Assembly (NCBI RefSeq): GCF_041358175.1
Contig: NZ_JBGKBE010000002.1
Location: forward strand, 186,001 to 250,000
DNA: 64,000 nt
DNA from: Muriicola sp041358175
GTDB lineage: Bacteria > Bacteroidota > Bacteroidia > Flavobacteriales > Flavobacteriaceae
Direction: 5' to 3'
Within the stretch, counting starts at the first letter, position 1. Each line of letters opens with the position of its first letter. This document shows, in pieces, positions 35,168-43,980 of this stretch. The notes beneath the pieces were generated by a model. It did not search any database and had not been told where the DNA came from. It saw only the letters and a program-made list of their open reading frames with translations. Position numbers and translations under genes: made by a program.

Positions 35168-35944
35168 ATGAGGATCATCCCGGCAATTGATATCATCGAA
35201 GGAAAATGTGTCCGTCTCTCAAAGGGAGATTACAGCACACAAAAGGTCTATAACGAGAATCCGCTCGAGGTAGCGAAGTCGTTTGAGGCGCACGGGATCA
35301 GATATCTGCACCTGGTTGACCTCGATGGGGCAAAGTCGAATCACATTGTGAATTACAAGATCCTTGAAGAACTGGCTTCCAAAACCTCTCTGCAGATCGA
35401 TTTTGGGGGCGGACTCAAATCGGATGAAGACCTGAAAATAGCCTTTGAGTCGGGCGCCCAACAAATAACCGGAGGAAGTATTGCTGTAAAGAACCGTTCT
35501 ACTTTCCTCACATGGCTGGAACAATACGGGCCGGATAAAATTATTTTAGGGGCCGATGCTATGAATGAGAAAATTGCGGTATCGGGTTGGCAGGAAGGCT
35601 CTGACCTCGAATTAATTCCGTTTATCAGGGAATATCTGCAGCAAGGGGTAACCTACGTGATATGTACAGATATCAGTAAGGATGGGATGCTACAGGGCTC
35701 CTCCACAGAACTCTATAAGAAAATACTGGAAGAGGCCGGTGGTAAAAATACAGGAGTGGAAGTGGTCAAAAACTCAAGGGAAGAAAATAGAACGCTTAAG
35801 TTAATAGCAAGTGGAGGTATTACTACTATGGACGATATTCATACTTTGAACTCCCTAGGTTGCGAAGGGGCCATCCTGGGCAAGGCCATTTACGAGAACC
35901 GGATAGCCCTTAGAGAATTGGAAACCTATATCCTGAACGCATGA
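35168..35944 (+). CDS. hisA: ProFAR isomerase HisA with an insertion
   Basis: A 258-residue (beta/alpha)8-barrel isomerase. The first catalytic aspartate is in IPAIDIIEGK (D8) and the second in CTDISKDGM (D168), and phosphate-binding glycines are in FGGGL and IASGG. Compared with the usual length of about 240-245, there is an extra, charged stretch at about residues 191-209 (GGKNTGVEVVKNSREENR) before the IASGG strand. The reading frame continues correctly through it. It overlaps the DinB-like gene by 4 bases. Confidence 0.94.
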   Translation: MRIIPAIDIIEGKCVRLSKGDYSTQKVYNENPLEVAKSFEAHGIRYLHLVDLDGAKSNHIVNYKILEELASKTSLQIDFGGGLKSDEDLKIAFESGAQQITGGSIAVKNRSTFLTWLEQYGPDKIILGADAMNEKIAVSGWQEGSDLELIPFIREYLQQGVTYVICTDISKDGMLQGSSTELYKKILEEAGGKNTGVEVVKNSREENRTLKLIASGGITTMDDIHTLNSLGCEGAILGKAIYENRIALRELETYILNA

Positions 35945-36462
35945 GTACCACTGAGTCACAACTGAGTGAAGAAATAAAGAAAAATACCATTTACAGGATG
36001 GATGAGAGCCTGCGAATGGTAGAAAAGAGCCTTGGAGAGCTAAAGGAAGAAGAAATATGGCGCAGGCCAAATGAGGCTTCCAATAGTATAGGTAATATCA
36101 TGGTGCATTTGTGTGGAAATATCACCCAGTATGTACTAGCCGGAATAGGAGGTAAGAAAGATATGCGCCAACGCGATGCGGAATTCAATATCAGTGGAGG
36201 AATCAGCAAAGAGCAGCTGATGGCAGATCTAAAGAGTCTGATTGAACAGGTAAAGGAGTTGGTGGAAAGCCTGACGGACGAACAGTTGATAAAATATTAT
36301 AAAGTTCAGGGTTTTAATTTAAGCGGTGTTGGAATTCTGATGCACGTAGTAGAACATTTTTCCTATCATACAGGTCAGATTGCCTATTGGGTTAAATGCT
36401 TAAAAGCGAAGGACCTTGAGTTTTACTCAGGAATCGACCTGAACACAAAGAATGAGAATTAG
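35941..36462 (+). CDS. DinB-like protein inside the his operon (DUF1572-like)
   Basis: A 173-residue helical protein with the DinB fold layout: N-terminal MDESLRMVEKSLGEL, the histidine in IMVHLCGNITQYVLAGI, and the C-terminal metal-site HVVEHFSYHTGQIAYW. It overlaps hisA by 4 bases and touches hisF, so it is translated as part of the operon. No role for such a protein in histidine synthesis is established as far as I know. It may be a passenger or a metal- or thiol-dependent helper; its fixed position can be compared with other genomes. Confidence 0.82.
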   Translation: MSTTESQLSEEIKKNTIYRMDESLRMVEKSLGELKEEEIWRRPNEASNSIGNIMVHLCGNITQYVLAGIGGKKDMRQRDAEFNISGGISKEQLMADLKSLIEQVKELVESLTDEQLIKYYKVQGFNLSGVGILMHVVEHFSYHTGQIAYWVKCLKAKDLEFYSGIDLNTKNEN

Positions 36463-37236
36463 ATGTTGACAAAACGAATTATCCCCTGTCTTGATATAAA
36501 AAACGGCCGTACCGTAAAAGGGGTAAATTTTGTGGATCTTAGGGACGCCGGAGATCCGGTTGAACTGGCAGAACGATATGCAGAAGAAGGGGCAGACGAG
36601 CTTGTGTTTCTCGATATTTCTGCAACAGAAGAAGAGCGCAAAACCCTGGCCAGGCTGGTGAAAAGTGTTGCAGAAAGAGTGAATATCCCTTTCACTGTAG
36701 GAGGGGGGATTTCTTCAGCCTCAGATGTAAGTATCCTCCTTAAAAACGGAGCGGACAAAATTTCTGTCAATTCTTCAGCTGTAAAAAATCCGTCCTTGAT
36801 CGACGAGTTGGTTGCAAAGTTTGGCTCACAATGTATCGTAGTGGCCATAGATGCCAAATTGTTAAAAGGAGAATGGAAGGTACATTTGGTAGGAGGGAAG
36901 GTACCTACGGATTTAGATTTATTTGATTGGGCGAGGGAAGTTGAAAAACGGGGGGCAGGGGAAATCCTATTTACCTCCATGAATCACGACGGCACTAAAA
37001 ATGGATTTGCCAATAAAGCCCTTGCCGAATTGTCACAATGTGTAAATATCCCCATTATTGCCTCAGGAGGAGCAGGGAAGCCACAACATTTTCTCGACAC
37101 CTTTGTTGAGGGAAAGGCCGATGCGGCACTGGCTGCCAGCGTATTTCATTTTAAAGAAATTGGGATATGGGACTTAAAGGAATACCTTTCAAAGAACAAT
37201 ATCCCGGTACGTAAAAGAGTTCAGGTGCAACCTTAA
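36463..37236 (+). CDS. hisF: Imidazole glycerol phosphate synthase, cyclase subunit
   Basis: A 257-residue barrel that joins ammonia from HisH to PRFAR, giving IGP and AICAR. The catalytic aspartates lie in IPCLDIKNGRTVKGVNF and TSMNHDGTKNG, and the phosphate-binding segments are GGGISSASD and ASGGAG. It begins directly after the DinB-like stop and is followed by hisIE after 12 bases. Confidence 0.96.
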   Translation: MLTKRIIPCLDIKNGRTVKGVNFVDLRDAGDPVELAERYAEEGADELVFLDISATEEERKTLARLVKSVAERVNIPFTVGGGISSASDVSILLKNGADKISVNSSAVKNPSLIDELVAKFGSQCIVVAIDAKLLKGEWKVHLVGGKVPTDLDLFDWAREVEKRGAGEILFTSMNHDGTKNGFANKALAELSQCVNIPIIASGGAGKPQHFLDTFVEGKADAALAASVFHFKEIGIWDLKEYLSKNNIPVRKRVQVQP

Positions 37237-37248
37237 AATAGGGTAAAT

Positions 37249-37845
37249 ATGAAAATAGACTTTGCGAAAAACAATGACGGGTTGGTTCCCGCTATCATTC
37301 AGGATGTGAACACTGAAAAGGTTCTGATGTTAGGGTATATGAATCAGGATGCTCTGGATAAAACAATGAAAGATGGGAGGGTGACTTTTTATAGTAGGTC
37401 TAAAAAGCGTCTCTGGACAAAGGGGGAGGAGAGTGGTAATTATTTGGAAGTTGTAAATATCCAACCCGATTGTGACCTTGATACTTTACTGATAAAAGTA
37501 GTTCCGAAGGGGCCCACCTGTCATAAAGGCACGGATACCTGCTGGGGAACTGAAAACAAAATGTCCTATGGATTTTTATCAGATCTCGAAAAGATTATCG
37601 CAGACAGGCAGAATAATTCAACCGGAGATAGGAGTTATGTAGCTTCATTATTTGATAAGGGCATAAATAAAATCGCACAGAAAGTAGGGGAAGAGGCTGT
37701 GGAAGTTGTGATTGAAGCCAAGGACAATAACGATAGTCTATTCCTTAGCGAAAGTGCTGATCTGTTATTCCATTTCCTTATACTTCTGCGTGCCAAGGGA
37801 TATGATCTGGACTCGATAGTTCGTGTTTTGCAGGACAGACATTAA
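37249..37845 (+). CDS. hisI: Bifunctional phosphoribosyl-AMP cyclohydrolase / phosphoribosyl-ATP pyrophosphatase
   Basis: A 198-residue HisIE fusion that carries out steps two and three of the pathway. Residues 1-110 form the HisI cyclohydrolase with GYMNQDAL, SRSKKRLWTKGE and the zinc-binding CDLDTL and GPTCHKGTDTC. The rest is the HisE pyrophosphatase with KINKIAQKVGEEA (read here as INKIAQKVGEEAVE). It is the last gene of the operon; no clear terminator follows in the 33 bases before the convergent gene. Confidence 0.96.
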   Translation: MKIDFAKNNDGLVPAIIQDVNTEKVLMLGYMNQDALDKTMKDGRVTFYSRSKKRLWTKGEESGNYLEVVNIQPDCDLDTLLIKVVPKGPTCHKGTDTCWGTENKMSYGFLSDLEKIIADRQNNSTGDRSYVASLFDKGINKIAQKVGEEAVEVVIEAKDNNDSLFLSESADLLFHFLILLRAKGYDLDSIVRVLQDRH

Positions 37846-37878
37846 GTACGCAGGCAGTTTTGTCACTAAAGCCTGAAG

Positions 37879-38694
37879 TCACCACCAGACTACAAAGAAT
37901 TTCTTGTAATCGCCCTTATCTTTTCTCATCCAGACCATGGGCGAGCTTTGCTTAAGCATTCTTAGGTTAATTTCAAGCAATAGATTAAATTGATTGATCC
38001 AACTTACTTCTTCATAAGGATTTAACACCCAATCATCCTTGGAAGGTAAGTAGTACAGATAATCCTTAAATTCCAGGGAATTGAACTGTTCAAAGCGAAG
38101 CCAGAATCCGGAAATACAGCTCTGATTCAAGGGTCTTATCCCTATCTGATCGAGTGTAAATGGAGTAAAAAGTTGTGCTTTAAAACAGGTTTGTTGTTTT
38201 AGCTGATCAGCTTCCAACCATATTTCTTGGAGTGCTTCCCTTCCTTCTTTTGTGTAGGGCAATGTAAACTGTTTTTCTTTTAGCTTATCAAGTTTGGTAT
38301 AAAACATATCCCTTCGGTTAGGCCCAACTAATCTGTAGATCGGTTCGCTGATCTCATTATCGATAAGATAAAATTTATAAGTGAGTTCCAGATGGATCAC
38401 GCTATCATCTGAAGTATCACGCAAAAGAAAATCGAGTTCACCCAGTGTTCTGTTTCCTCTTTGAATTACGATATTTCGATCGATGAGCTTATACCTGTTC
38501 TGTTTTTCCATTGCAGCATTAAAGACAAGTTCCATTTTATGACCCAGTCGCATCCTCGAAGGGATGGGAAATTCTTGTACTTCTTTTAGGTCTATTTCAG
38601 GAAATATGAATTGTTCAATGCCGAATTGCTGACGGGTCCATAATGGAGATGTGTTTAAGAAAGCGGCGGTAATTTGTCGGGAAAAGGAAGACAT
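37879..38694 (-). CDS. DUF1853 family protein
   Basis: A 271-residue soluble protein with no signal or membrane segment. Residues about 50-110 contain RLGHKMELVF, ELDFLLRD and VIHLELTYKFYL, a pattern of Glu/Asp-x-Lys residues reminiscent of a PD-(D/E)XK nuclease core. This is the DUF1853 family as I remember it. The activity is unproven. It converges on the his operon and is divergent from the VWA gene. Confidence 0.78.
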   Translation of the reverse strand: MSSFSRQITAAFLNTSPLWTRQQFGIEQFIFPEIDLKEVQEFPIPSRMRLGHKMELVFNAAMEKQNRYKLIDRNIVIQRGNRTLGELDFLLRDTSDDSVIHLELTYKFYLIDNEISEPIYRLVGPNRRDMFYTKLDKLKEKQFTLPYTKEGREALQEIWLEADQLKQQTCFKAQLFTPFTLDQIGIRPLNQSCISGFWLRFEQFNSLEFKDYLYYLPSKDDWVLNPYEEVSWINQFNLLLEINLRMLKQSSPMVWMRKDKGDYKKFFVVWW

Positions 38695-38772
38695 CGATAA
38701 CGAAGTTAAACGAAACCGTTAAGGTTTGTATAAAAGCCCAAAGCATTTTGTGAAATATAGTATTTTTATGAT

Positions 38773-39918
38773 ATGGCTATGAAATCAAGAACTGGTTTTC
38801 GTTTTACTACCTACAATGCTCCGGAGCAAACTCCTTTTGAAAAACTCTTTGAAATATTTCAGGAATTAATTACCCATACCTCAGGCGATGTAGATGAAGC
38901 CTTGGATTGGCTTAGGGAACTAGATAAGGAATACGACCTTACCGATGAGGATTATACCATTGATGATTTTATTGAAGACCTGAAGGCCAAAGGATTCCTG
39001 AGAGAAGAGTTGGAGCAGGGGGAAGGTGGAGAAGGTGAAGGGACTCCTAGCGAAGGGTCGCTGTCGATTACAGCAAAGATGGAGCGGATTATCAGGCAAC
39101 GGGCACTTGAACAGATTTTTGGAAAGATAAAGCGAAGTGGTTCAGGGAACCACCGTACTGGGAAATCCGGCCTGGGAGATGAACATACAGGGGACTTCAG
39201 GGAATACCGTTATGGGGATTCTTTGGACAGGATTTCTATGACCGAAAGCCTTAAAAATGCACAGGTGAACCACGGGCTGGATGGATTTTCACTAACAGAG
39301 GATGATCTTGTGGTAGAGGATACCCACCACAAGGCTCAGATGAGCACGGTGCTGATGATCGACATAAGTCATAGCATGATTCTCTACGGGGAAGACAGGA
39401 TCACTCCGGCAAAAAAAGTTGCCATGGCCCTGGCCGAACTTATAACTACCCGCTATCCCAAAGACACACTCGACATACTGGTCTTTGGCAATGACGCATG
39501 GCCAATCCCGATTAAAGACCTGCCCTACCTCAAGGTAGGACCTTATCATACAAATACGGTGGCCGGGCTCCAGTTGGCGATGGATATGCTTCGAAGGAAG
39601 AAGAACACTAATAAACAGATCTTTATGATCACAGACGGGAAGCCCAGTTGCCTGCGGCTGCCAGACGGGAATTATTATAAAAACAGTGTAGGCCTTGATG
39701 ATTTTATAGTGGAGAAATGTTACAACATGGCCAGGCAGGCTCGAAAATTACACATTCCTATCACTACTTTTATGATTGCACAGGATCCGTATTTAAGGCA
39801 ATTTGTAAGGCACTTCACGGAAGCAAATAAAGGGAAAGCCCTGTTCACTGGTTTGCAGGGATTGGGAGAAATGATATTTGAGGATTACGAAAAGAACAGA
39901 AAAAAAAGATTGAAATAA
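38773..39918 (+). CDS. VWA-domain protein of a MoxR-type pair
   Basis: A 381-residue soluble protein. An N-terminal helical region (about 1-140) includes a flexible Glu/Gly stretch. A VWA domain (about 190-370) follows with the MIDAS motif DISHS inside LMIDISHSM, the threonine in NTVAGL and the aspartate in MITDGKPS. There is no membrane segment. It is 26 bases upstream of an AAA+ ATPase gene, the usual partner of such VWA proteins. The pair probably acts as a chaperone or metal-insertion-type complex on an unknown target. Confidence 0.85.
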   Translation: MAMKSRTGFRFTTYNAPEQTPFEKLFEIFQELITHTSGDVDEALDWLRELDKEYDLTDEDYTIDDFIEDLKAKGFLREELEQGEGGEGEGTPSEGSLSITAKMERIIRQRALEQIFGKIKRSGSGNHRTGKSGLGDEHTGDFREYRYGDSLDRISMTESLKNAQVNHGLDGFSLTEDDLVVEDTHHKAQMSTVLMIDISHSMILYGEDRITPAKKVAMALAELITTRYPKDTLDILVFGNDAWPIPIKDLPYLKVGPYHTNTVAGLQLAMDMLRRKKNTNKQIFMITDGKPSCLRLPDGNYYKNSVGLDDFIVEKCYNMARQARKLHIPITTFMIAQDPYLRQFVRHFTEANKGKALFTGLQGLGEMIFEDYEKNRKKRLK

Positions 39919-39944
39919 AAGGAATAAGAAAAGGAGAAGTTGAT

Positions 39945-41414
39945 ATGAAATTAGATTATAAGAATATTAGAACCCTTGGAGACCTTCGGAAGTCGGGCTA
40001 TAAATCCCAGGGGATAAAGGATGAATTGAGAAAAAACCTTATTCAGCGCATAAAAGTAGGGAAAGAGACTTTTGCTGGTGTTTGGGGTTATGAAGACTCA
40101 GTTATTCCTGAACTGGAGAGAGCCATCCTATCGAGACACAATATCAATCTGCTGGGACTCAGGGGGCAGGCTAAAACCAGGCTGGCCCGACTCATGGTAA
40201 ATCTTCTGGATGAATATATCCCCGTTGTGGAGGGATCGGAAATCAATGATGACCCACTTGCTCCTATTTCCAGATACAGTAAACAACTTATAGAGGAAAA
40301 GGGAGACAAAACACCAATCTCATGGCTTCCCCGAGAAGAAAGATTTTACGAAAAGCTCGCCACACCCGATGTTACGGTGGCCGACCTTATAGGGGATGTC
40401 GATCCGATAAAGGCAGCCAACCTGAAGCTCTCTTATGCCGATGACCGCGTGATTCATTTTGGAATGATTCCCCGGGCAAACCGCTGTATTTTTGTCATTA
40501 ATGAGTTACCCGATCTACAAGCCAGAATTCAGGTATCTCTTTTTAATATTTTGCAGGAAGGAGACATCCAGATCAGGGGCTTTAAATTGCGTTTGCCGCT
40601 CGACATACAGTTTGTTTTTACAGCCAATCCGGAGGATTATACCAACCGGGGTAGCATTGTAACCCCACTGAAAGACAGAATAGGGTCACAGATCCTCACG
40701 CACTATCCCAAGGAAGTACAGACTGCCAGAAAAATTACGGAGCAGGAAGCAAATTTAGACCAGGAGCAAGCAGGGATGATTCATGTTCCTGAACTGGCCA
40801 AAGATCTCCTGGAACAGATAAGTTTTGAAGCCAGATCCAGCGAATATGTAGATGCAAAAAGTGGTGTGAGTGCCCGTACAAGTATCACCGCATTTGAAAA
40901 CCTCCTTAGTACAGCTGAACGCAGAGCTCTTTTACAGGGATCTTCGGAAACAACCGTCCGCTTATCCGATTTTATTGGAGTAATCCCTGCCATTACCGGA
41001 AAAATAGAACTTGTTTATGAAGGAGAACAGGAAGGCGCAGATACGGTGGCCATGATGCTTATTGATGATGCTGTAAAAAGTCTGTTCCCAAATTATTTTC
41101 CGGCCATCCTGAAGCTGGAGCAAAAAAATGCAGATGGACCTTATGACGATCTGATCTTATGGTTTTTTGACCGGGATGGAATTGAGTTAGCAGATGACCT
41201 GAGTGAAGATGAATACAGAAAACTATTGGATAATATTCCTCCCCTGCAGGACCTCATTCGCAAACATCAGCCCAAGGTAACAGAAAAGGATTCCTATTTT
41301 CTCAGGGAATTTCTCCTTTGGGGACTGGTGGTTCACAAGAAGCTCAGTAAACAACGTTTTAAAAAAGGATACAAACTCAAGGATCTCTACGGAGGTTTTA
41401 TCAGTAAGCTATAA
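39945..41414 (+). CDS. AAA+ ATPase, magnesium-chelatase/MoxR type
   Basis: A 489-residue AAA+ protein. The nucleotide-binding loop is GLRGQAKTR (about residues 66-74), in which alanine takes the place of the usual glycine before Lys-Thr. Walker B is IFVINELPDLQ, and sensor 1 is TANPEDYTNRG. A helical lid and a C-terminal region of about 150 residues follow. It resembles the ChlI subunit of magnesium chelatase, but no other chelatase genes are near. It is the partner of the VWA protein upstream and ends at a strong terminator. Confidence 0.87.
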   Translation: MKLDYKNIRTLGDLRKSGYKSQGIKDELRKNLIQRIKVGKETFAGVWGYEDSVIPELERAILSRHNINLLGLRGQAKTRLARLMVNLLDEYIPVVEGSEINDDPLAPISRYSKQLIEEKGDKTPISWLPREERFYEKLATPDVTVADLIGDVDPIKAANLKLSYADDRVIHFGMIPRANRCIFVINELPDLQARIQVSLFNILQEGDIQIRGFKLRLPLDIQFVFTANPEDYTNRGSIVTPLKDRIGSQILTHYPKEVQTARKITEQEANLDQEQAGMIHVPELAKDLLEQISFEARSSEYVDAKSGVSARTSITAFENLLSTAERRALLQGSSETTVRLSDFIGVIPAITGKIELVYEGEQEGADTVAMMLIDDAVKSLFPNYFPAILKLEQKNADGPYDDLILWFFDRDGIELADDLSEDEYRKLLDNIPPLQDLIRKHQPKVTEKDSYFLREFLLWGLVVHKKLSKQRFKKGYKLKDLYGGFISKL

Positions 41415-41442
41415 AAAAACCCCGCTCAAGCGGGGTTTTTTG
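41413..41442 (+). terminator. Terminator after the AAA+ gene
   Basis: A-rich run, then a GC-rich stem CCCCGC / GCGGGG with a TCAA loop, followed by TTTTTT. It begins at the stop codon. The flanking A and T runs make it potentially bidirectional for the convergent gene. Confidence 0.9.
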
Positions 41443-41483
41443 TGCTGCCATAGCACGGGCCCTATGTCTAATTGCATAAGGGA

Positions 41484-41951
41484 CTAAAGTTCATTGATCC
41501 GGTCATATCTGTAAGGCCCCAGCCGATCTCTTCTGTGTTGAAAAGTGGTTAAGGTTAGAAGGATTAAAAGGGCCTGAAGAAGCAGTATCAGGATGCCAAC
41601 AGGAAGAAATGTTGGCGGGAACACATGTTCTGAATAATCAAAATATGTCATAAGTACGTAGAGGGTCTCTGCCATTTTAAAGAGGTACACTGGGAGGATG
41701 GCATACATAGCAAATTCAATGGTACGTAATGAGTTTAAAGGCATACTACTGTCCCTGTCGGCCTTTAGAAGGGAATTCAGGAAATACAGATGTATCAAAA
41801 CCAGAAAAGCGAAAATGTAATTGTCGATTTTAAGAAAGTAAAACTTGTTGGTATACAGACCGTAAAAACCGGTAATCACAATAAGTGGCAGAAGGCTGAA
41901 GGAAAGCAAAAAGCATTTATTCCAGGGTATAATTCTCAATACATTCTTCAT
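41484..41951 (-). CDS. Four-TM hypothetical membrane protein
   Basis: A 155-residue protein with about four hydrophobic segments (roughly 14-32, 43-60, 80-100 and 118-138), ending in a basic tail (HRRDRLGPYRYDR). I do not recognise the family. It lies between the AAA+ terminator and the DUF418 gene; 151 bases separate it from that gene on the same strand, so it may have its own promoter. Confidence 0.65.
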   Translation of the reverse strand: MKNVLRIIPWNKCFLLSFSLLPLIVITGFYGLYTNKFYFLKIDNYIFAFLVLIHLYFLNSLLKADRDSSMPLNSLRTIEFAMYAILPVYLFKMAETLYVLMTYFDYSEHVFPPTFLPVGILILLLQALLILLTLTTFQHRRDRLGPYRYDRINEL

Positions 41952-42102
41952 GGGAAGTTCGACTTGCTTTTTGATTTTTCCTATTTAGAACGAGGGGGGT
42001 GTTTGCTTTATTTGAAAAAAATCGTTGAACTGCATGGAATGTTGAGTATGCCAGAAAAGCTGTGGTGAAAGACTGCAAAAATACCCTTACAGTAAAAAAC
42101 AC

Positions 42103-43323
42103 CTAGTTGCTCTTTGATCTCCGGAAGGGATAAATCGTAATAAAGGTAAGACTGCGCCACAACCACTCGAAAGGACCGTAATAAAAGCGTTTCATCCACC
42201 ATTTGCTGATTAAAATCTGGGCAATAATAAGGAGTATGGCCAAAGCAAAGGAAACAGTATTGCTTAGTTTTCCGATATAACCCAGCCCCCAGCCATAAAA
42301 TACGAATGTACCGACAATACTTTGCAAAACGTAGTTGGTAAGGGCCGTCCTGCCATAGGGCGTGAAGCTATCGAGTCGTCTTTTCCATTTTTCTGAACGG
42401 TAAATCATCACAAAAAGACACAGGATGATAAATGTGAGGGCCACATTGACTAGATCAAAACCTGTTAGCCCCAGCATGGCAATCCAATTATTAAATTCGG
42501 GTTCTGGCCCCAATTGCATAAATGAGCCTGCGGTAATTACCACTGCAATACAAAGCAAAATTACCGACCCCCACAACAGGTCCTTCACCAGTTGCCTCTT
42601 TTCCAGGTAGTTTCTGAAAAAATCAATTTTTCCGGTATAGAGTCCGAGGAGAAAAAAGCCAAATGTGAGATAGCCCCGGGAGAAAATCCCCAATTGAAAA
42701 TCCATTTTCATTATATGGCCTTCCCAGGCATTGGTTTTAAAAACTTCCCAGATGGATCCTTCAGACAAGACATTAAAATACTGAATAATCTCCGGGCTAT
42801 CCGGACCATAATTCCCTGCAGTGAACAATGAATCACCCTGAGTAAATAAAAAGACCAAATACCTTCCTAAGCCCAGGAAAAGAACTATTGAGGAGACTAC
42901 TATCCATTGTTTTTTAAGTCTGTAAAATGGAACCAGAAATATACCCAGGAGGGCGTATATGGTGAGGATATCACCGCGATAAAAAAGGCTGTGTAGATAA
43001 CCGATAATCAGGAGAAGCGTCAACCGCCAAAGAAAACGGAATTGGTAATTCTGTCCTTTCAGATCGGCATTTTTCATTTGAATAAAGAAACTCAGGCCAA
43101 AGAGAAAGGAGAAGAGGGCAAAGAATTTACCTCTTAAAAAAAGGAGAATAAACCCGTCAATTACATAGTCTGCTGTTCCCTGATGTGCAGCGTCCATAGC
43201 CCCTTCAGGGACTGGTGCTGCGATATAGTTTTCCACCATATGAACGATCACTATCCCGGCCAGGGAGAAGCCCCTTAGAGCATCAATGATCTCAATACGT
43301 GGTTTCTTCTGAGGCTCTGCCAT
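42103..43323 (-). CDS. DUF418 family membrane protein (YeiB-like)
   Basis: A 406-residue protein with about ten membrane segments. The N-terminus RIEIIDALRGFSLAGIVIVHM resembles the start of acyltransferase-type HGSNAT/DUF1624 proteins. The C-terminal part contains the DUF418 signature, with TPYGRTALTNYVLQS and FxWGLGY. Members are proposed membrane transporters or acyltransferases, without firm function. It is 88 bases downstream of the next gene on the same strand. Confidence 0.88.
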   Translation of the reverse strand: MAEPQKKPRIEIIDALRGFSLAGIVIVHMVENYIAAPVPEGAMDAAHQGTADYVIDGFILLFLRGKFFALFSFLFGLSFFIQMKNADLKGQNYQFRFLWRLTLLLIIGYLHSLFYRGDILTIYALLGIFLVPFYRLKKQWIVVSSIVLFLGLGRYLVFLFTQGDSLFTAGNYGPDSPEIIQYFNVLSEGSIWEVFKTNAWEGHIMKMDFQLGIFSRGYLTFGFFLLGLYTGKIDFFRNYLEKRQLVKDLLWGSVILLCIAVVITAGSFMQLGPEPEFNNWIAMLGLTGFDLVNVALTFIILCLFVMIYRSEKWKRRLDSFTPYGRTALTNYVLQSIVGTFVFYGWGLGYIGKLSNTVSFALAILLIIAQILISKWWMKRFYYGPFEWLWRSLTFITIYPFRRSKSN

Positions 43324-43400
43324 TACTTATTTTCAAAAAGGATCACCATTTAAGCAATGGTATTTACCTGCAGTTTACTATTCACTTAAAACAAAAGCGA

Positions 43401-43420
43401 ATCGCATCATACTATGCGAT
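43401..43420 (-). terminator. Weak terminator-like hairpin
   Basis: ATCGCAT at 43401-43407 and ATGCGAT at 43414-43420 form a 7-bp stem that spans the stop codon of the 146-residue gene. On the minus strand TCGCTTTTGTTTT follows. The T-run is imperfect. Confidence 0.4.
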
Positions 43421-43852
43421 CCATGTTTTTCTTTCACTTAAACGTGCAAAAAAGACAAGGAGAATTGCGATGATTATGACCATAGATGGAATAATTATTG
43501 CCTCTGTTTTACCATATACTTCGCTAGCGTTTGTCATAAAGAAGCCATATCCCGTTTGAACCAAAACCCCTAGTAAGGAAAGTCCCAAAGCCGATTTAGC
43601 CCATTTCTTGCGTAATAATAGCCCAATACAACCTGCTGCTCCAAACCACACGGCAATGGCGAATGCAGCTGTCACCCATGCGGGGGTACTTTCCATAAGT
43701 TCCACCTGAGCAGCTGTCATTTCAGCTTTAATGGCCTCTTTCATAAAAGCCGTTCCCAAATAATTCATTACGCCCATAAGATTCCACAAAAGGGCAAGTA
43801 CGCTAACCACCCAGTACCAGACAGGAGGTTTTGTTGTTAAATGTTTGTTCAT
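43412..43852 (-). CDS. Four-TM hypothetical membrane protein
   Basis: A 146-residue protein with about four membrane segments: WYWVVSVLALLWNLMGVMNY, VTAAFAIAVWFGAAGCIGLL, ALGLSLLGVLVQTGYGFF and SMVIIIAILLVFFA. I recall similar Flavobacteriia proteins under the loose label 'sugar transporter', which the sequence does not support. The C-terminus is basic. It is divergent from truA by 128 bases. Function unknown. Confidence 0.68.
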   Translation of the reverse strand: MNKHLTTKPPVWYWVVSVLALLWNLMGVMNYLGTAFMKEAIKAEMTAAQVELMESTPAWVTAAFAIAVWFGAAGCIGLLLRKKWAKSALGLSLLGVLVQTGYGFFMTNASEVYGKTEAIIIPSMVIIIAILLVFFARLSERKTWIA

Positions 43853-43980
43853 CTTAGTTTGTTTTGGAAGTTGTTCCTACAAAGTACAAATTTTTTATAT
43901 AGGCTGTAATACCGGGTTTAAATTGAATTGGAAAAATTGACCTGCCTTATTTGTAATATCTTTAATCCGTATTTACAAAA

